Made by a program: the position numbers and the translations under genes | Shown: positions 46,090 through 55,665 of the stretch, piece by piece | Layout: each line of letters begins with the position of its first letter | Numbering within the stretch: the stretch's first letter is position 1 | Notes under the pieces: model-generated | Seen by the model: the letters and a program-made list of their open reading frames with translations, nothing else | Database searches by the model: none | Told to the model about the DNA's origin: nothing | Assembly (NCBI GenBank): GCA_021373115.1 | Contig: JAJFTI010000039.1 | Coordinates: 1 to 64,000, forward strand | From: Eubacteriales bacterium | Lineage (GTDB): Bacteria > Bacillota > Clostridia > Christensenellales > CAG-138 | Reading direction: 5' to 3' | DNA: 64,000 nucleotides

Positions 46090-47684
46090 GCGTTTTCCTC
46101 CCGTTCTTCCGTCGATTTTGCAGCGGAACGGTTCCAAAGGAGCCGCCCCAGAGAACAGATACCGAACGCCGCCAGCGGGGCAAGCAGCGGCAGGTATTCG
46201 AGCACATACTGCGACTTGCTCTCGATGATCAGGTGGAAGAGCACGCCGCCGAGCACGATCAGCGGCAGGACCAGCCGCTCTTCGCCGCGCCGTTTCATTA
46301 AAAACACGCAGCCGAGCGCAAAGCCCGCGTAAACGCTGAGCAGCACCGTTTTCATGGCAAATCGGTATGCGCCGTCAAACGCGTCCGAATAGACAAACTT
46401 CGCCAACGCCTCGGGTTCGGCATAAACGGGCGCGCCCTTTGTAATCCAAACGCTGGTAAATGTCGGCTCCGTCCACATGGAGGCCAGCTTTTCAAAATAG
46501 TATCCGCCCGCGAGCGAGGGGTTTTTGGCAAACTCGCCCAGCTTTTCACGGATATCCGACGAGCTGATCGCGGCAACCGCCTCCATATCCTCTCCGCAGG
46601 CGTCCCGCACCTCGTCCTGATACCACTGGACGTGCCAGCCCGCGGCCTTCGGCCCTTCCTGCAAGCACATGGAAATCCAGAACGTCTTCGGGTATCCGGC
46701 GCCAAACGTCGTGTCGGCAGCGGATTCGTAGGCCTTTTGCACGAGTTTCGTCCAGGGCGCGGCGGCGAGCGCAAGCGTCAGGAGGATAAGAAGCGGCGCA
46801 AGCTGCTTTCGCGCGATCGCCCGGATCAGCAGCGCCGCACCGATGGCAAGAACGACGATCCAGCTCGTGGTTCGAACGGTGACCGCGAGCGCGAGCAGGA
46901 CGCCCGCCGGAATCATAAACCGCTTCTTCTGCGTTTGCAGGTACAGCACGGTACAATACACCGCCCAAACACAGAATGCAAACGACGGGATCAGGCCGTA
47001 GATGAAGGTTGTGTCCAGCACCGGCTGAATGCAAAGGCAAAGCAGCACGATCGTCAGAAACGTTACCCGCTCGTCTTGAAACAGCCGTTCGGTCAGCAGA
47101 AACAGGCCGATATAGGAAGCGATCAGCAGACCCACGTTCGCAAGACGCAGCATACCCAGCGAACCGGTTGCGCCAAAGAGCGCGACAAACGCCTGCAGAT
47201 ACGCCAGGATCCCGAACTGGTAGGGACTCCGGACGAAATAATAACGGTCAAACGCGCCAACGGTTTGCAGGGAGGAATAGTCGCCGTTGAGCACCTTTTC
47301 CGCAATCTGGATCATGATGTCCCCGTCCGACTCCGCATGCGCGTTGACGCTCATCACCCAGAGCGCGCCGAACAGTCCGAGCAGGGTAAACGCAACGGCC
47401 GCAAACCAGCGATTCATGCGCTTGGTGACGCGAATCCGCGAAAAAAGCGTCAACAGCACCAGCCCGGCGGCGAGCAGCAGCAGACTAAGCCAGACCGGTT
47501 CGCGCACGAGAGCCACATACAGCTCGGTATACTGTGCTTCGCCGATCTTTGCCGAGACGAGCAGGCTTGTTACGCTGAGCGCCAGCGCTGTGAGCAGCAC
47601 AAAGGCAAGCGCAAGCGTTTCCAATCCGCGCGCAATGCGAACGCTGACCGGTCGTGCGGGGCTCTCCCGCTCCGGCTGTTTCAT
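46086..47684 (-). CDS. GT-C-like membrane glycosyltransferase, paralogue 2
   Basis: A 532-residue polytopic protein with the same plan as its neighbours: N-terminal helix, acidic loop AHAESDGDIMIQIA, DRYYFVRSPYQFGILAYL, several helices, a large outer loop near residues 330-430 (FGAGYPKTFWISMCLQEG) and IESKSQYVLEYLPLLAP at the end. It starts at an ATGA overlap with the previous gene. The three-fold tandem repetition suggests they add different sugars or act on different acceptors of one glycan. Confidence 0.75.
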   Translation of the reverse strand: MKQPERESPARPVSVRIARGLETLALAFVLLTALALSVTSLLVSAKIGEAQYTELYVALVREPVWLSLLLLAAGLVLLTLFSRIRVTKRMNRWFAAVAFTLLGLFGALWVMSVNAHAESDGDIMIQIAEKVLNGDYSSLQTVGAFDRYYFVRSPYQFGILAYLQAFVALFGATGSLGMLRLANVGLLIASYIGLFLLTERLFQDERVTFLTIVLLCLCIQPVLDTTFIYGLIPSFAFCVWAVYCTVLYLQTQKKRFMIPAGVLLALAVTVRTTSWIVVLAIGAALLIRAIARKQLAPLLILLTLALAAAPWTKLVQKAYESAADTTFGAGYPKTFWISMCLQEGPKAAGWHVQWYQDEVRDACGEDMEAVAAISSSDIREKLGEFAKNPSLAGGYYFEKLASMWTEPTFTSVWITKGAPVYAEPEALAKFVYSDAFDGAYRFAMKTVLLSVYAGFALGCVFLMKRRGEERLVLPLIVLGGVLFHLIIESKSQYVLEYLPLLAPLAAFGICSLGRLLWNRSAAKSTEEREENA

Positions 47685-49297
47685 ATGCTTTCCTCCGCTG
47701 CTTTTTTCGCGCCGTCGCGATCCTTCACGAACCACGGACGCGGATTTACCCCGAATGCCAGCGCGCCATACGCCGCGTAGGGAAGGAACAGCGGCAGATA
47801 GCTCAGCGCGTATTTTGAGTTCGCCTCAAACAGAAGATGGAACAGCACGCCGCCGACAATTGCGATCGGCAGAATCAGTTGCTCCACGCTGCGCTTGCGC
47901 AGCAGGATCAGCAGCGACAGCGCAAAGCCGACATAGACGATCTGCTGGACGTAGCCCATCGCCTCTTCCAGAACGACGCCCGGCCAGCGGCCGTCATAGA
48001 TGCTCTGCGCAAGCTTGCCGCGCTCGCCGTAGCTGTCGCATACCACGCTGACCCAGATGCTCTCGAGTGTCGGCTCGTTCCACTGCGAAGCGAACTTTTC
48101 CTGATAGAAATCATAAGCCCCCTTCGGGTCGTCCGCAAAGCCCTGAACGCTTTCGGCAATGTCCTTCCGGTTCCGCTCGGAAATCGCTTCCAAATCGGTG
48201 CCGTAGGTATAGTACATCTCCTTCGAATATCCGTTGTACCAGCCAGCCGCCATCCAGCTGTCCCGCATGCCCATCGCCATCCAGCTCGACATGGGATACC
48301 CCTTGCCAAACGAAACGCCGATGCGATCCTCATAGGCCGCTTGCACGATTTTCGGCAGCGGCACGCACATGCCCAGCAGAATGACCGCCGCAACGAGCGA
48401 TTTCCAGCCGCGCGTTTTAAGCGCCTGCAGCAAAAGCGTTATCGCAACGGCGGCGGCAACGATCCAGGCGTTCGGCTTCATATACACCGCAAGCGCGGCA
48501 AACAGCACGAACAGCGGAATCTCACGTTTTTTACCGTTCTGCAGAAAACGTACCGCGAAATAAACGCTCCAGAGCGAAAACGAAAGCGCGGGAATCAGCC
48601 CGTAAATCCAGGTGCACGCCAGAATCGGCTGAACGCACACGCAGAGCAGTAAGAGCGTTAAAAACGTGATCCGGTTGTCATCGAAAAGCCGCTGTGTCGT
48701 GAGCAGCAGCGCACCGTAGCCGGAGACGAGAAGCAGCACATTAAAAATCGGAACGGCAATCAGCGTGCCCTGCTCGCCAAGCAGGCGCATTACCGTTTCC
48801 AAACAGCTTAAATACCCGAACTGATACGGAAACCGGACAAAATAGAAGTACTCATACCCCGTTGTATTCTGCAGTGCGGAAGGATCGCCCTTCACAAGAC
48901 TCAGCGCGCTGGTAAAGAGCACGTCCTGATCGGAGATGGGAACCGCTTTCATCAAAAGCGACCAAACGACGCCAATCAGCGCAAGCGCGGCCAGCAGAAC
49001 GATGGAAGCGCTCCTGACGAACCAGTCCGGCAGGCGTGTAATCCGCAGCGCGCGAAACAGCGCGAGCACAACCAGCGTAACGGCAAGGTTCAGCAGGATT
49101 GGATCGGCCTTTGCCAGAATATGCTGGCCTTCATAGAGCATTGGATCGATATAATTCGTCGTCGTCAGGCTTGTGTAAACGAACGCAAGCGCACAGACAA
49201 GCGCCGCAACGAGCGCAAGCAGTTCCAGCATGCCCGCCGTGCGAATGGCTCCGCTTTTTGGATCCATCTCCCGCTCCAGCGGTTTTTGCGTCTCCAT
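47681..49297 (-). CDS. GT-C-like membrane glycosyltransferase, paralogue 1
   Basis: A 538-residue first member of the tandem set. The acidic loop reads AVPISDQDVLFTSAL, followed by YEYFYFVRFPYQFGYLSCL; later YGKGYPMSSW-like FGKGYPMSSWMAMGM and FEANSKYALSYLPLFLP match the siblings. GGAGGACG precedes the ATG. A SigA-type promoter at 49390-49418 drives the set. Family placement rests on topology and the SDQ/YPFQ motifs, so glycosyl transfer is an inference. Confidence 0.75.
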   Translation of the reverse strand: METQKPLEREMDPKSGAIRTAGMLELLALVAALVCALAFVYTSLTTTNYIDPMLYEGQHILAKADPILLNLAVTLVVLALFRALRITRLPDWFVRSASIVLLAALALIGVVWSLLMKAVPISDQDVLFTSALSLVKGDPSALQNTTGYEYFYFVRFPYQFGYLSCLETVMRLLGEQGTLIAVPIFNVLLLVSGYGALLLTTQRLFDDNRITFLTLLLLCVCVQPILACTWIYGLIPALSFSLWSVYFAVRFLQNGKKREIPLFVLFAALAVYMKPNAWIVAAAVAITLLLQALKTRGWKSLVAAVILLGMCVPLPKIVQAAYEDRIGVSFGKGYPMSSWMAMGMRDSWMAAGWYNGYSKEMYYTYGTDLEAISERNRKDIAESVQGFADDPKGAYDFYQEKFASQWNEPTLESIWVSVVCDSYGERGKLAQSIYDGRWPGVVLEEAMGYVQQIVYVGFALSLLILLRKRSVEQLILPIAIVGGVLFHLLFEANSKYALSYLPLFLPYAAYGALAFGVNPRPWFVKDRDGAKKAAEESI

Positions 49298-49389
49298 GGT
49301 TTCGTCCTCCGGTTTTCCTTCGCGCGCAAGCGGAGCCGCCGGCGCGTTGCATTTTTTCCGTAATGCAGAAATGCTTTTGTTTCTTCCAA

Positions 49390-49418
49390 AGTATACATCC
49401 GCCGATAAGCGGGTACAA
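49390..49418 (-). promoter_or_regulatory. SigA-type promoter of the GT-C gene set
   Basis: TTGTAC (49413-49418), 17-nt spacer ending ATG, TATACT (49390-49395), with a leader of about 85 nt. Confidence 0.65.
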
Positions 49419-49433
49419 GACAGCGCAGTTCGT

Positions 49434-50444
49434 TCAGCGTCCGTTCCCGCGCGCAACCTTCGCGGCGCCAACCCCCGCCAGAACCGAGAGTGGCAGCGCC
49501 TGCATCCAGATATCCGGATGGTTGACGGCGGGAATAAAATAGAACAAAGCGGCGCCCGCAACGGCAAAGAGCACCGGCAGCGCTGCATCCTCCCGGTGGA
49601 ACAGCCAGCGGATGGATAGTAGCAGCATCCCCAAATCCAACGCGCGCAGCAGATGCGCGCCCAGCGTCTGCGCAAAGGCGGACGGCGCATACGCGTTGAG
49701 CGTAATCAGCGATTCCGGCAAGGGAAACGCCAGCTTTGTTGCCAGCCATGCCGCAACGGGCAGCGCCGCCATGAGTACGGCGGGCAGTATCCACGCGCCT
49801 CGCTTTCTCTTCGGCGCGAGAAGCACTGCCCCGATTCCCGCGCCCGCTCCGGCAAACGCCGCAAAGAGGTTTACCGCGCCGCCAAGCGCGAACCCAAGCG
49901 CCGCAAGATAGAGGAGCGAATTGGATGTTTGACGAACGGCGAGTACGGAAAGAAAGACGCCCGCCATCACCAGCGCGCGCATGAGTTCGTCCGAAAACGA
50001 CGTTTCCGATGCAATCAACCCGGGCAGGCAGGCGGCAAGCAGCAGCGCGGCAAGCAGCGTGCCGTCCGGCTTGGCATCCAGCTCGCGCGCGGTCAGCAGC
50101 GCAAAGGCGCTGCCAACGGCAAGGCAAATCCATCGTCCCAGCGCAAGCGCATCGTTTTTTGCGACGAACAAACCGTAAAGCGCAATTCCGGCGGGAAGCA
50201 GTACGGCACAGACAATCGAAAGCCAGTCCGGCAGGCGGACGATGCAAAGAAGCCGCAGCGCAAGCAGCACGCAAACGGCAACAATGAGCTCCTCGACGAA
50301 CCGCCCCCAGCGGAAGGGATCGATGGTGACCGTCCCATAAATAAACCAGGCGGCAAGCACGATTCCCGCCACGCCCGCAACAACAGAAACGGAAGCGGTT
50401 GACGCGCGCGCGGCGGATTTTTTTGTCGAAGCCTTTTTTGCCAA
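49434..50444 (-). CDS. Polytopic membrane protein of unknown function
   Basis: A 336-residue very hydrophobic protein with about eight to ten predicted helices and a Lys/Ala/Ser-rich start (MAKKASTKKSAARAST). I recognise no catalytic motif. It shares short stretches with the N-terminal parts of the neighbouring GT-C-like proteins (LLCIVRLPDWLSIVCAVLL against ALRITRLPDWFVRSASIVLL), so it may be a shortened relative. It follows rsmG by 36 nt and precedes the GT-C set. Confidence 0.6.
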   Translation of the reverse strand: MAKKASTKKSAARASTASVSVVAGVAGIVLAAWFIYGTVTIDPFRWGRFVEELIVAVCVLLALRLLCIVRLPDWLSIVCAVLLPAGIALYGLFVAKNDALALGRWICLAVGSAFALLTARELDAKPDGTLLAALLLAACLPGLIASETSFSDELMRALVMAGVFLSVLAVRQTSNSLLYLAALGFALGGAVNLFAAFAGAGAGIGAVLLAPKRKRGAWILPAVLMAALPVAAWLATKLAFPLPESLITLNAYAPSAFAQTLGAHLLRALDLGMLLLSIRWLFHREDAALPVLFAVAGAALFYFIPAVNHPDIWMQALPLSVLAGVGAAKVARGNGR

Positions 50445-50480
50445 AGGAATCCTTTCCGGCGATAAACCGCAGTTGGAAGA

Positions 50481-51161
50481 TTACAGTGGATTCTTTGCGG
50501 GGGTTCCCGCCTTACGCGGGTATTGCTTGGGCGTTGGCGCAAGTTTCTTCAGCAAAACCAGCTCGCGAACGCCGTAATCGGCGGAAACGGCAATCCGCTT
50601 CGCCGAGGCATGCAGCACGTTCAACGCATTCTGGCTCGCGGCAAATTCTTCCCCCGCGTCGCCTTTGTATGCGATACTGACTCCGCCGACCTTCACGAGC
50701 GGCAGCGTCAGTTCGCAGAGCACCGGCAGCGCGGAGACCGCGCGGGAAAGCGCCGCGTCGAACCGCTCGCGGTAGCGCGGGTTTTGCCCCGCGTCCTCCG
50801 CGCGCGCATGGACGCATTCCGCGGGCAAGTCCAGTTCCTTGAGCACCGCCTCCAGAAACACCAGCCGCTTTTGCAGGCTGTCCATCAGGGTCAGTTTTAG
50901 ATCGGGGCGAACGATCAACAACGGAATTCCGGGAAACCCCGCGCCGGTTCCAACATCCGCAACGCTCGCGCCCTTTGACAGATACGGCTCCGCGGCGAGC
51001 GAGTCGATGAAGTGCTTGTTGACTACGTCCTCCGGCTCCGTGATCGCGGTCAGGTTCACGCGCGTATTCCAGTCCACCAGCATTTCGTAATAGGTCGAAA
51101 ACTGTTCCAGCTGCCTGGCGGTTAGTTCGGGACGCAATTTTGAAAGGATTTCCTGTATCAT
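50481..51161 (-). CDS. rsmG: 16S rRNA (guanine-527-N7)-methyltransferase
   Basis: A 226-residue SAM-dependent enzyme modifying G527 of 16S rRNA. It has WNTRVNLTAI, the SAM site VADVGTGAGFPGIPLLI, MDSLQKRLVFLEAV and the C-terminal KQYPRKAGTPAKNPL. It overlaps mnmG by 4 nt, the classical gidA-gidB order often found near the replication origin of Bacillota. Loss of this gene confers low-level streptomycin resistance in other bacteria. Confidence 0.97.
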   Translation of the reverse strand: MIQEILSKLRPELTARQLEQFSTYYEMLVDWNTRVNLTAITEPEDVVNKHFIDSLAAEPYLSKGASVADVGTGAGFPGIPLLIVRPDLKLTLMDSLQKRLVFLEAVLKELDLPAECVHARAEDAGQNPRYRERFDAALSRAVSALPVLCELTLPLVKVGGVSIAYKGDAGEEFAASQNALNVLHASAKRIAVSADYGVRELVLLKKLAPTPKQYPRKAGTPAKNPL

Positions 51162-53050
51162 GCAGGCTCCTCCGTTTTTACGGCGGGAAACCCCCGCTTG
51201 AGGTAGATCAGCAGCACGTTCACGTCTGCGGGCGTTACCCCGGAGATGCGGCTCGCCATACCGATATTCGCGGGTTTCTGTTTGTTCAGCTTCTGCCGCG
51301 CTTCCAGCCGCAAGCCGTCCAGCGTCAAATAATCGACGTTCTGCGGAAGCGGGGTGTCCTCCAGTGCGCGGTTTCGCGCAACCTGATCGAGCTGCTTTTG
51401 AATGTATCCGTCGTAGCGCGCAAGGGTTTCGACACGCTCCTCCGCCTCCCAGTCCAGTGGCGTGAGCGAATGGAAAATCGACAGCAAATCCGTATAGCGA
51501 ATGTTCGCGCGCTTGAGCAGGTCAAAGAGCTTTACCCCGTTCTGCGGAACGCTCTCGCCCCGTTCGGTCAGGAGCTGACGGAGCGCCTCGTTCGGCGGAA
51601 CCAATTGATCCAGCGAGTCGAGCGCGGATTGCACCCGCTCCCGCTTGCGGGCGAGCAGTTCCTTTCGTTCCGGAGAAATCAGCCCCGTTCGGAGCGCTTT
51701 TTCGGTCAATCGCTCGTCCGCGTTGTCCTGCCGCAGCAGCAGACGGTATTCGCACCGCGAGGTCATCATCCGGTAGGGTTCCGGCGTGCCTTTCACGGAG
51801 AGATCGTCCACAAGCACGCCGAGGTAGGCTTCGTCCCGGCCCAGCGTCAGCGGTTCTTCCCCGCGGCAGTAGAGCGCGGCGTTGATGCCCGCGAGCAGGC
51901 CCTGCGCGGCGGCTTCCTCATACCCGCTCGTTCCGTTGATCTGTCCCGCGCAATATAGGCCCGGTACGGCGCGGATGTTCAGCATATGATTCAGCGCGGT
52001 GGGATCGATGCAGTCGTACTCAATCGCGTAGCCGAGGCGCATCACTTCGCAGCGGTGCAAACCCGGCATGGAACGCAGCATTTGAATCTGTACATCGCCG
52101 GGCAGGCTCGTGCTCATGCCCTGGACGTACATCTCGTTCGTTGTTCGCCCTTCCGGCTCAATAAAGATCTGGTGCCGCTCCTTATCCGCAAAGCGGACAA
52201 TCTTGTCCTCAATGCTGGGGCAGTAGCGCGTTCCTGTGGCGTGGATCTTGCCGCTGTACATTGCCGAGCGGTGCAGGTTTTCCTGAATGATCCGGTGCGT
52301 CTGTGCGTTCGTATAGGTCAGGTAGCAGGGCGTTTGCTCGCGCTCCAGCCGTCCGTTCAAAAACGAGAATGCAGGCATTGGCACGTCGCCGTCCTGCCGC
52401 TCCATTTCATCATAATCAAGCGAAAGCCCGTTTACCCGCGCGGGTGTACCCGTTTTAAACCGCTGGAGCGGTACGCCGAGCTCCGCCAGTGCATCCGAGA
52501 GCGTTTCCGAACGCAGGAGCCCCGCGGGGCCGCTGTTGCGCGAGAAATCACCGATTAAAATCCGGCTTTTCATATAGACGCCGGAGCAGACCACCGCCGC
52601 CCGGCAAACGTAAGAAAATCCTTCCGCCGTCTCCACGCCGGAAATACGCCCGCCTTCGGTCAGAAACCGGCTCGCCTCGCCCTGCGCGAGCGTCAGATTC
52701 GGCTGCTGCTCCATGGCGCGCTTCACGCGCTCGTGGTAGCGGCGCTTGTCCATCTGCGCGCGGAGCGAATGCACTGCCGGGCCTTTGCCGGTATTGAGCA
52801 TGCGCATCTGAATCAGCGTGTCATCCGCGGCAAGCCCCATCTCGCCGCCCAAAGCGTCGATTTCGCGGACGAGATGCCCCTTTCCGGTGCCTCCAATGGC
52901 AGGATTGCAGGGCATAAGCCCCACCGAGTCCAAATTCAAGGTAATCATCAGCGTTTTTTGCCCCATTCGGGCAGAAGCCAGCGCGGCTTCCACGCCCGCG
53001 TGGCCCGCGCCGATGACGACGATATCGTATTGCTGCGTGCTTGCTGTCAT
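51158..53050 (-). CDS. mnmG: tRNA U34 carboxymethylaminomethyl enzyme MnmG (GidA)
   Basis: A 630-residue FAD protein that with MnmE modifies wobble uridines. It has the dinucleotide fold DIVVIGAGHAGVEAALASAR, the MnmG signatures GPRYCPSIEDK-like GTRYCPSIEDKIVRF and INGTSGYEEAAAQG, and the C-terminal helical domain (EAEERVETLARYDGYI). The internal ATG is used because homology starts there and a TTGCGG-17-TAAAAT promoter lies upstream. MnmE is not in the window. Confidence 0.97.
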   Translation of the reverse strand: MTASTQQYDIVVIGAGHAGVEAALASARMGQKTLMITLNLDSVGLMPCNPAIGGTGKGHLVREIDALGGEMGLAADDTLIQMRMLNTGKGPAVHSLRAQMDKRRYHERVKRAMEQQPNLTLAQGEASRFLTEGGRISGVETAEGFSYVCRAAVVCSGVYMKSRILIGDFSRNSGPAGLLRSETLSDALAELGVPLQRFKTGTPARVNGLSLDYDEMERQDGDVPMPAFSFLNGRLEREQTPCYLTYTNAQTHRIIQENLHRSAMYSGKIHATGTRYCPSIEDKIVRFADKERHQIFIEPEGRTTNEMYVQGMSTSLPGDVQIQMLRSMPGLHRCEVMRLGYAIEYDCIDPTALNHMLNIRAVPGLYCAGQINGTSGYEEAAAQGLLAGINAALYCRGEEPLTLGRDEAYLGVLVDDLSVKGTPEPYRMMTSRCEYRLLLRQDNADERLTEKALRTGLISPERKELLARKRERVQSALDSLDQLVPPNEALRQLLTERGESVPQNGVKLFDLLKRANIRYTDLLSIFHSLTPLDWEAEERVETLARYDGYIQKQLDQVARNRALEDTPLPQNVDYLTLDGLRLEARQKLNKQKPANIGMASRISGVTPADVNVLLIYLKRGFPAVKTEEPA

Positions 53051-53113
53051 TCTTAGTGTTTCATCCCTATCCGTGCGGCGGCAGGCCAAGACTTTCGCGC
53101 CTTACACACGCGC

Positions 53114-53142
53114 ATTTTACCACACAAGGCCAATCCCCGCAA
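53114..53142 (-). promoter_or_regulatory. SigA-type promoter of mnmG-rsmG
   Basis: TTGCGG (53137-53142), 17-nt spacer ending TGG, TAAAAT (53114-53119). Confidence 0.65.
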
Positions 53143-53163
53143 CGCGGCGGGCAGTTACGAAAC

Positions 53164-53194
53164 TTGCCCGCGATTCCCCGTAGTATGGTATACT
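53164..53194 (+). promoter_or_regulatory. Promoter of the YhaM-like gene
   Basis: TTGCCC (53164-53169) and an extended -10 TGGTATACT (box 53189-53194) with a 19-nt spacer; it diverges from the mnmG promoter. Confidence 0.55.
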
Positions 53195-53239
53195 GATAAA
53201 AATTAAAGGAACGGGCATCTGAACAAGGGGGAAAATTCC

Positions 53240-54217
53240 ATGAGTCGCATGCGGTTACTCAACGAAAGCAGCGGATCGTCGTTTGAAGGCTATTGCATCG
53301 TCAAGAGCGTCAGCGTCAAGACCAACATCAAGGGCACGGAGTACCTTGACTTCATCTTCGCGGACTGCGAGGGCGAGTGCGCCGCCAAACTCTGGGATTA
53401 CAACAAGGAGTTGCACGGCGTGTACGACGCAAACGACGTCGTCAAGGTGCGCGGCTCCATCACCCTCTGGAAGGATACCGAACAGCTCAAGATCGACAAA
53501 ATCCGTCGCGTCACACCGGAGGATTCCGTCGATATGGCAAAACTTTTACCTTGCGCGCCGTTCGATCCGGAATGGCTCTACGACGAGCTCTTTTCGCTCG
53601 CCGAGCGATTTTCGGACGACGACCTGCGGCGGCTCGTGCAATACCTGCTGCGCGAAAACAAGGAAAAACTCCTGTTCTATCCCGCGGCGGTCAAGCTGCA
53701 TCACGCAACGCGCGGGGGACTATTGCACCACACCTGGACGCTGACGAAGCTCGCTAAATCTGTGCTCGAAATCTACCCCGCCCTGGATGGTGATCTCGTG
53801 TATGCCGGCATGATCCTGCACGACATCGGCAAGCTCAAAGAGCTGGACACCGGCGAACTGGGCATTGCGAGCGGCTACACCGCGGCCGGTCAGCTTGTCG
53901 GCCACATCTCCATCGGCATTTCGGATGTCGCCGCCGCCTGCGAACTGCTTGGCGTGCCGGAAGAAACGGCGATGCTGATCGAGCACATGCTGCTTGCGCA
54001 CCACGGCCAGGCGGAATTTGGCAGCCCGAAACTGCCGATGTTTCCGGAAGCGGAGGTGCTCGCGGAAATCGACCTCCTGGACAGCAAGATGTATGAAATG
54101 TTCGACGCGCTCTCCGGCGTTTCCGTCGGCGCGTTTTCCGAGCGGCAGTGGGCGCTGGACAACCGCCAGATCTATTGCCACGGACACGGGCACCTGAAAA
54201 AAGGAGAGAGCAAGTAA
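53240..54217 (+). CDS. 3'-5' exoribonuclease YhaM family
   Basis: A 325-residue protein with an N-terminal OB fold (YLDFIFADCEGECAAKLWDY) and an HD phosphohydrolase domain: GGLLHHTWTLTKLA, MILHDIGKLKEL, the LVGHISIG helix and LLAHHGQAEFGSPKLP with the later metal ligands. This arrangement is YhaM, an RNA/DNA 3'-5' exonuclease of Bacillota. GGGGGAA precedes the ATG. It is monocistronic between its own promoter and a terminator. Confidence 0.93.
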   Translation: MSRMRLLNESSGSSFEGYCIVKSVSVKTNIKGTEYLDFIFADCEGECAAKLWDYNKELHGVYDANDVVKVRGSITLWKDTEQLKIDKIRRVTPEDSVDMAKLLPCAPFDPEWLYDELFSLAERFSDDDLRRLVQYLLRENKEKLLFYPAAVKLHHATRGGLLHHTWTLTKLAKSVLEIYPALDGDLVYAGMILHDIGKLKELDTGELGIASGYTAAGQLVGHISIGISDVAAACELLGVPEETAMLIEHMLLAHHGQAEFGSPKLPMFPEAEVLAEIDLLDSKMYEMFDALSGVSVGAFSERQWALDNRQIYCHGHGHLKKGESK

Positions 54218-54230
54218 ATTCTATCGCAAG

Positions 54231-54256
54231 CGCCCGGCAAAAGCCGGGCGTTCTTC
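54231..54256 (+). terminator. Terminator after the YhaM-like gene
   Basis: CGCCCGGC/GCCGGGCG stem, AAAA loop, then TTCTTC. It may also serve the converging BspA-like operon. Confidence 0.75.
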
Positions 54257-54281
54257 ATCGATCAATTGCTCCGTATACTCG

Positions 54282-55628
54282 TTATTTCTTCTCTTTCCGA
54301 CTGCGTAAGATCGCGATCACGACAATTACGATTGCGGCAACGCCGATTGCAAGAAGCAGAATGGCTCCGCTTTCCAGAGCAGGCGCGGGTTTCGTCCTGG
54401 ATTGATCCGGCACAGGCGTTTCCGCCAACGGCGTTTTCGTTGGAACGGACGAAGCAGAGATGATCGGGGTTTCTTCGCCGCGCGCTTCGGCCAGAATCGC
54501 GTCCAGTTCCCCCTGCGAAATCTGCTGAATCGGGTAGCCGTTCCATTCCGTTTCGCCGTTTGGCGCCCATTCGTCGGCATAGGCGGCGGTGTAATAGAGG
54601 GTTGGGTATGGGATAACTTTGCCGTTTGGATCATACAGACGCGTGATAAAGCTCTTTCCGTCCGGTGTTTTTTCGGTCTCGCCGAAAAGAGATTTACCAA
54701 TCGATATAGGCACTCCTTGTGTGAAAACCAGTTTCCTGATGTTCTCGCAAGCGTCGAAAGCACCGTTTTCTATGCTTAACTGATCCGAATGGAAGATAAG
54801 GGAGGTGAGCTTGCTACAATGTGCAAACGCTTGGTTCTCGACCAACCTCAATGACGGCGAAAATTCGACCGTTTGAAAGGCATCGCAGCCCCAGAAACTG
54901 TTACCATAAATCGTATCGAGTTGCATATTATGAAACGGTAGGGTTTCAAGATGAATACATGCATCAAATGCGGCAGCACCTATCTCTTTCACATTTGGGC
55001 CGAAGTTTACGTGGTTCAATGATGTACAATGATCAAATGCACCAACGCCGATCGACGTAACTGTGCTCGGCAAGGCAATAGATTCCAAACTGTCGCAGTT
55101 ATTAAAGCAAAATTCTCCAATGCTAGCAACACCCTTCGGTATCATAATGGTCTTTAGCGCACTGCAATCATTGAACGCATACATGCCTATATATTCAATA
55201 TAGCTCGGCAGGTCGCCGATCACGGAACGTTTTTGATTCTGCTTTACATTCGCCGCGCCGAACAGTGTTATTGTCGTCTTGTTTACAACCCAGTCATGGT
55301 CAATGACGTAGCTCTGGTTCCCTTCTTCAACTGTTGTGTTGGATGGACTATAATTGTAAATATAGTCATTGATCGCGATATCGGTAACGTCTTTGCCGAT
55401 GATGACGCGATCAACGTTGCTGACGGGGATTTCTTGACTCGCATCCGACAATACCTCTTCATAGTACAGAAAATTGGCGAGCCCTTGATTTGATAGAATT
55501 GTCAACTCGCCATCCCGATAAAACCAGCCGTCGCCTTCTTCAAAGTCGCTTTCGGCATAGGAGAAAGCAGGCACTGCAAAAGCCAGCAGGACGAGCAAAA
55601 CGACGATCATTCTTTTCAGCAGTTTCAC
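54282..55628 (-). CDS. BspA-like leucine-rich-repeat surface protein, copy 1
   Basis: A 448-residue exported protein. After the signal peptide (MIVVLLVLLAFAVPAFSYA) and an N-terminal domain, about residues 130-290 form BspA-type repeats (for example YIEYIGMYAFNDCSALKTI, SIGEFCFNNCDSLESI, SIGVGAFDHCTSLNHV). A Pro/Thr-rich linker and a C-terminal membrane helix followed by RSRKEKK complete it. A GTG start after AGGA gives the same length as its paralogue. BspA repeats mediate adhesion or ligand binding in other species. The middle is AT-rich and the ends are GC-rich. Confidence 0.85.
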   Translation of the reverse strand: MKLLKRMIVVLLVLLAFAVPAFSYAESDFEEGDGWFYRDGELTILSNQGLANFLYYEEVLSDASQEIPVSNVDRVIIGKDVTDIAINDYIYNYSPSNTTVEEGNQSYVIDHDWVVNKTTITLFGAANVKQNQKRSVIGDLPSYIEYIGMYAFNDCSALKTIMIPKGVASIGEFCFNNCDSLESIALPSTVTSIGVGAFDHCTSLNHVNFGPNVKEIGAAAFDACIHLETLPFHNMQLDTIYGNSFWGCDAFQTVEFSPSLRLVENQAFAHCSKLTSLIFHSDQLSIENGAFDACENIRKLVFTQGVPISIGKSLFGETEKTPDGKSFITRLYDPNGKVIPYPTLYYTAAYADEWAPNGETEWNGYPIQQISQGELDAILAEARGEETPIISASSVPTKTPLAETPVPDQSRTKPAPALESGAILLLAIGVAAIVIVVIAILRSRKEKK

Positions 55629-55665
55629 AGGACATCCTCGCTTGTTTATAACGATATCGAAATTG

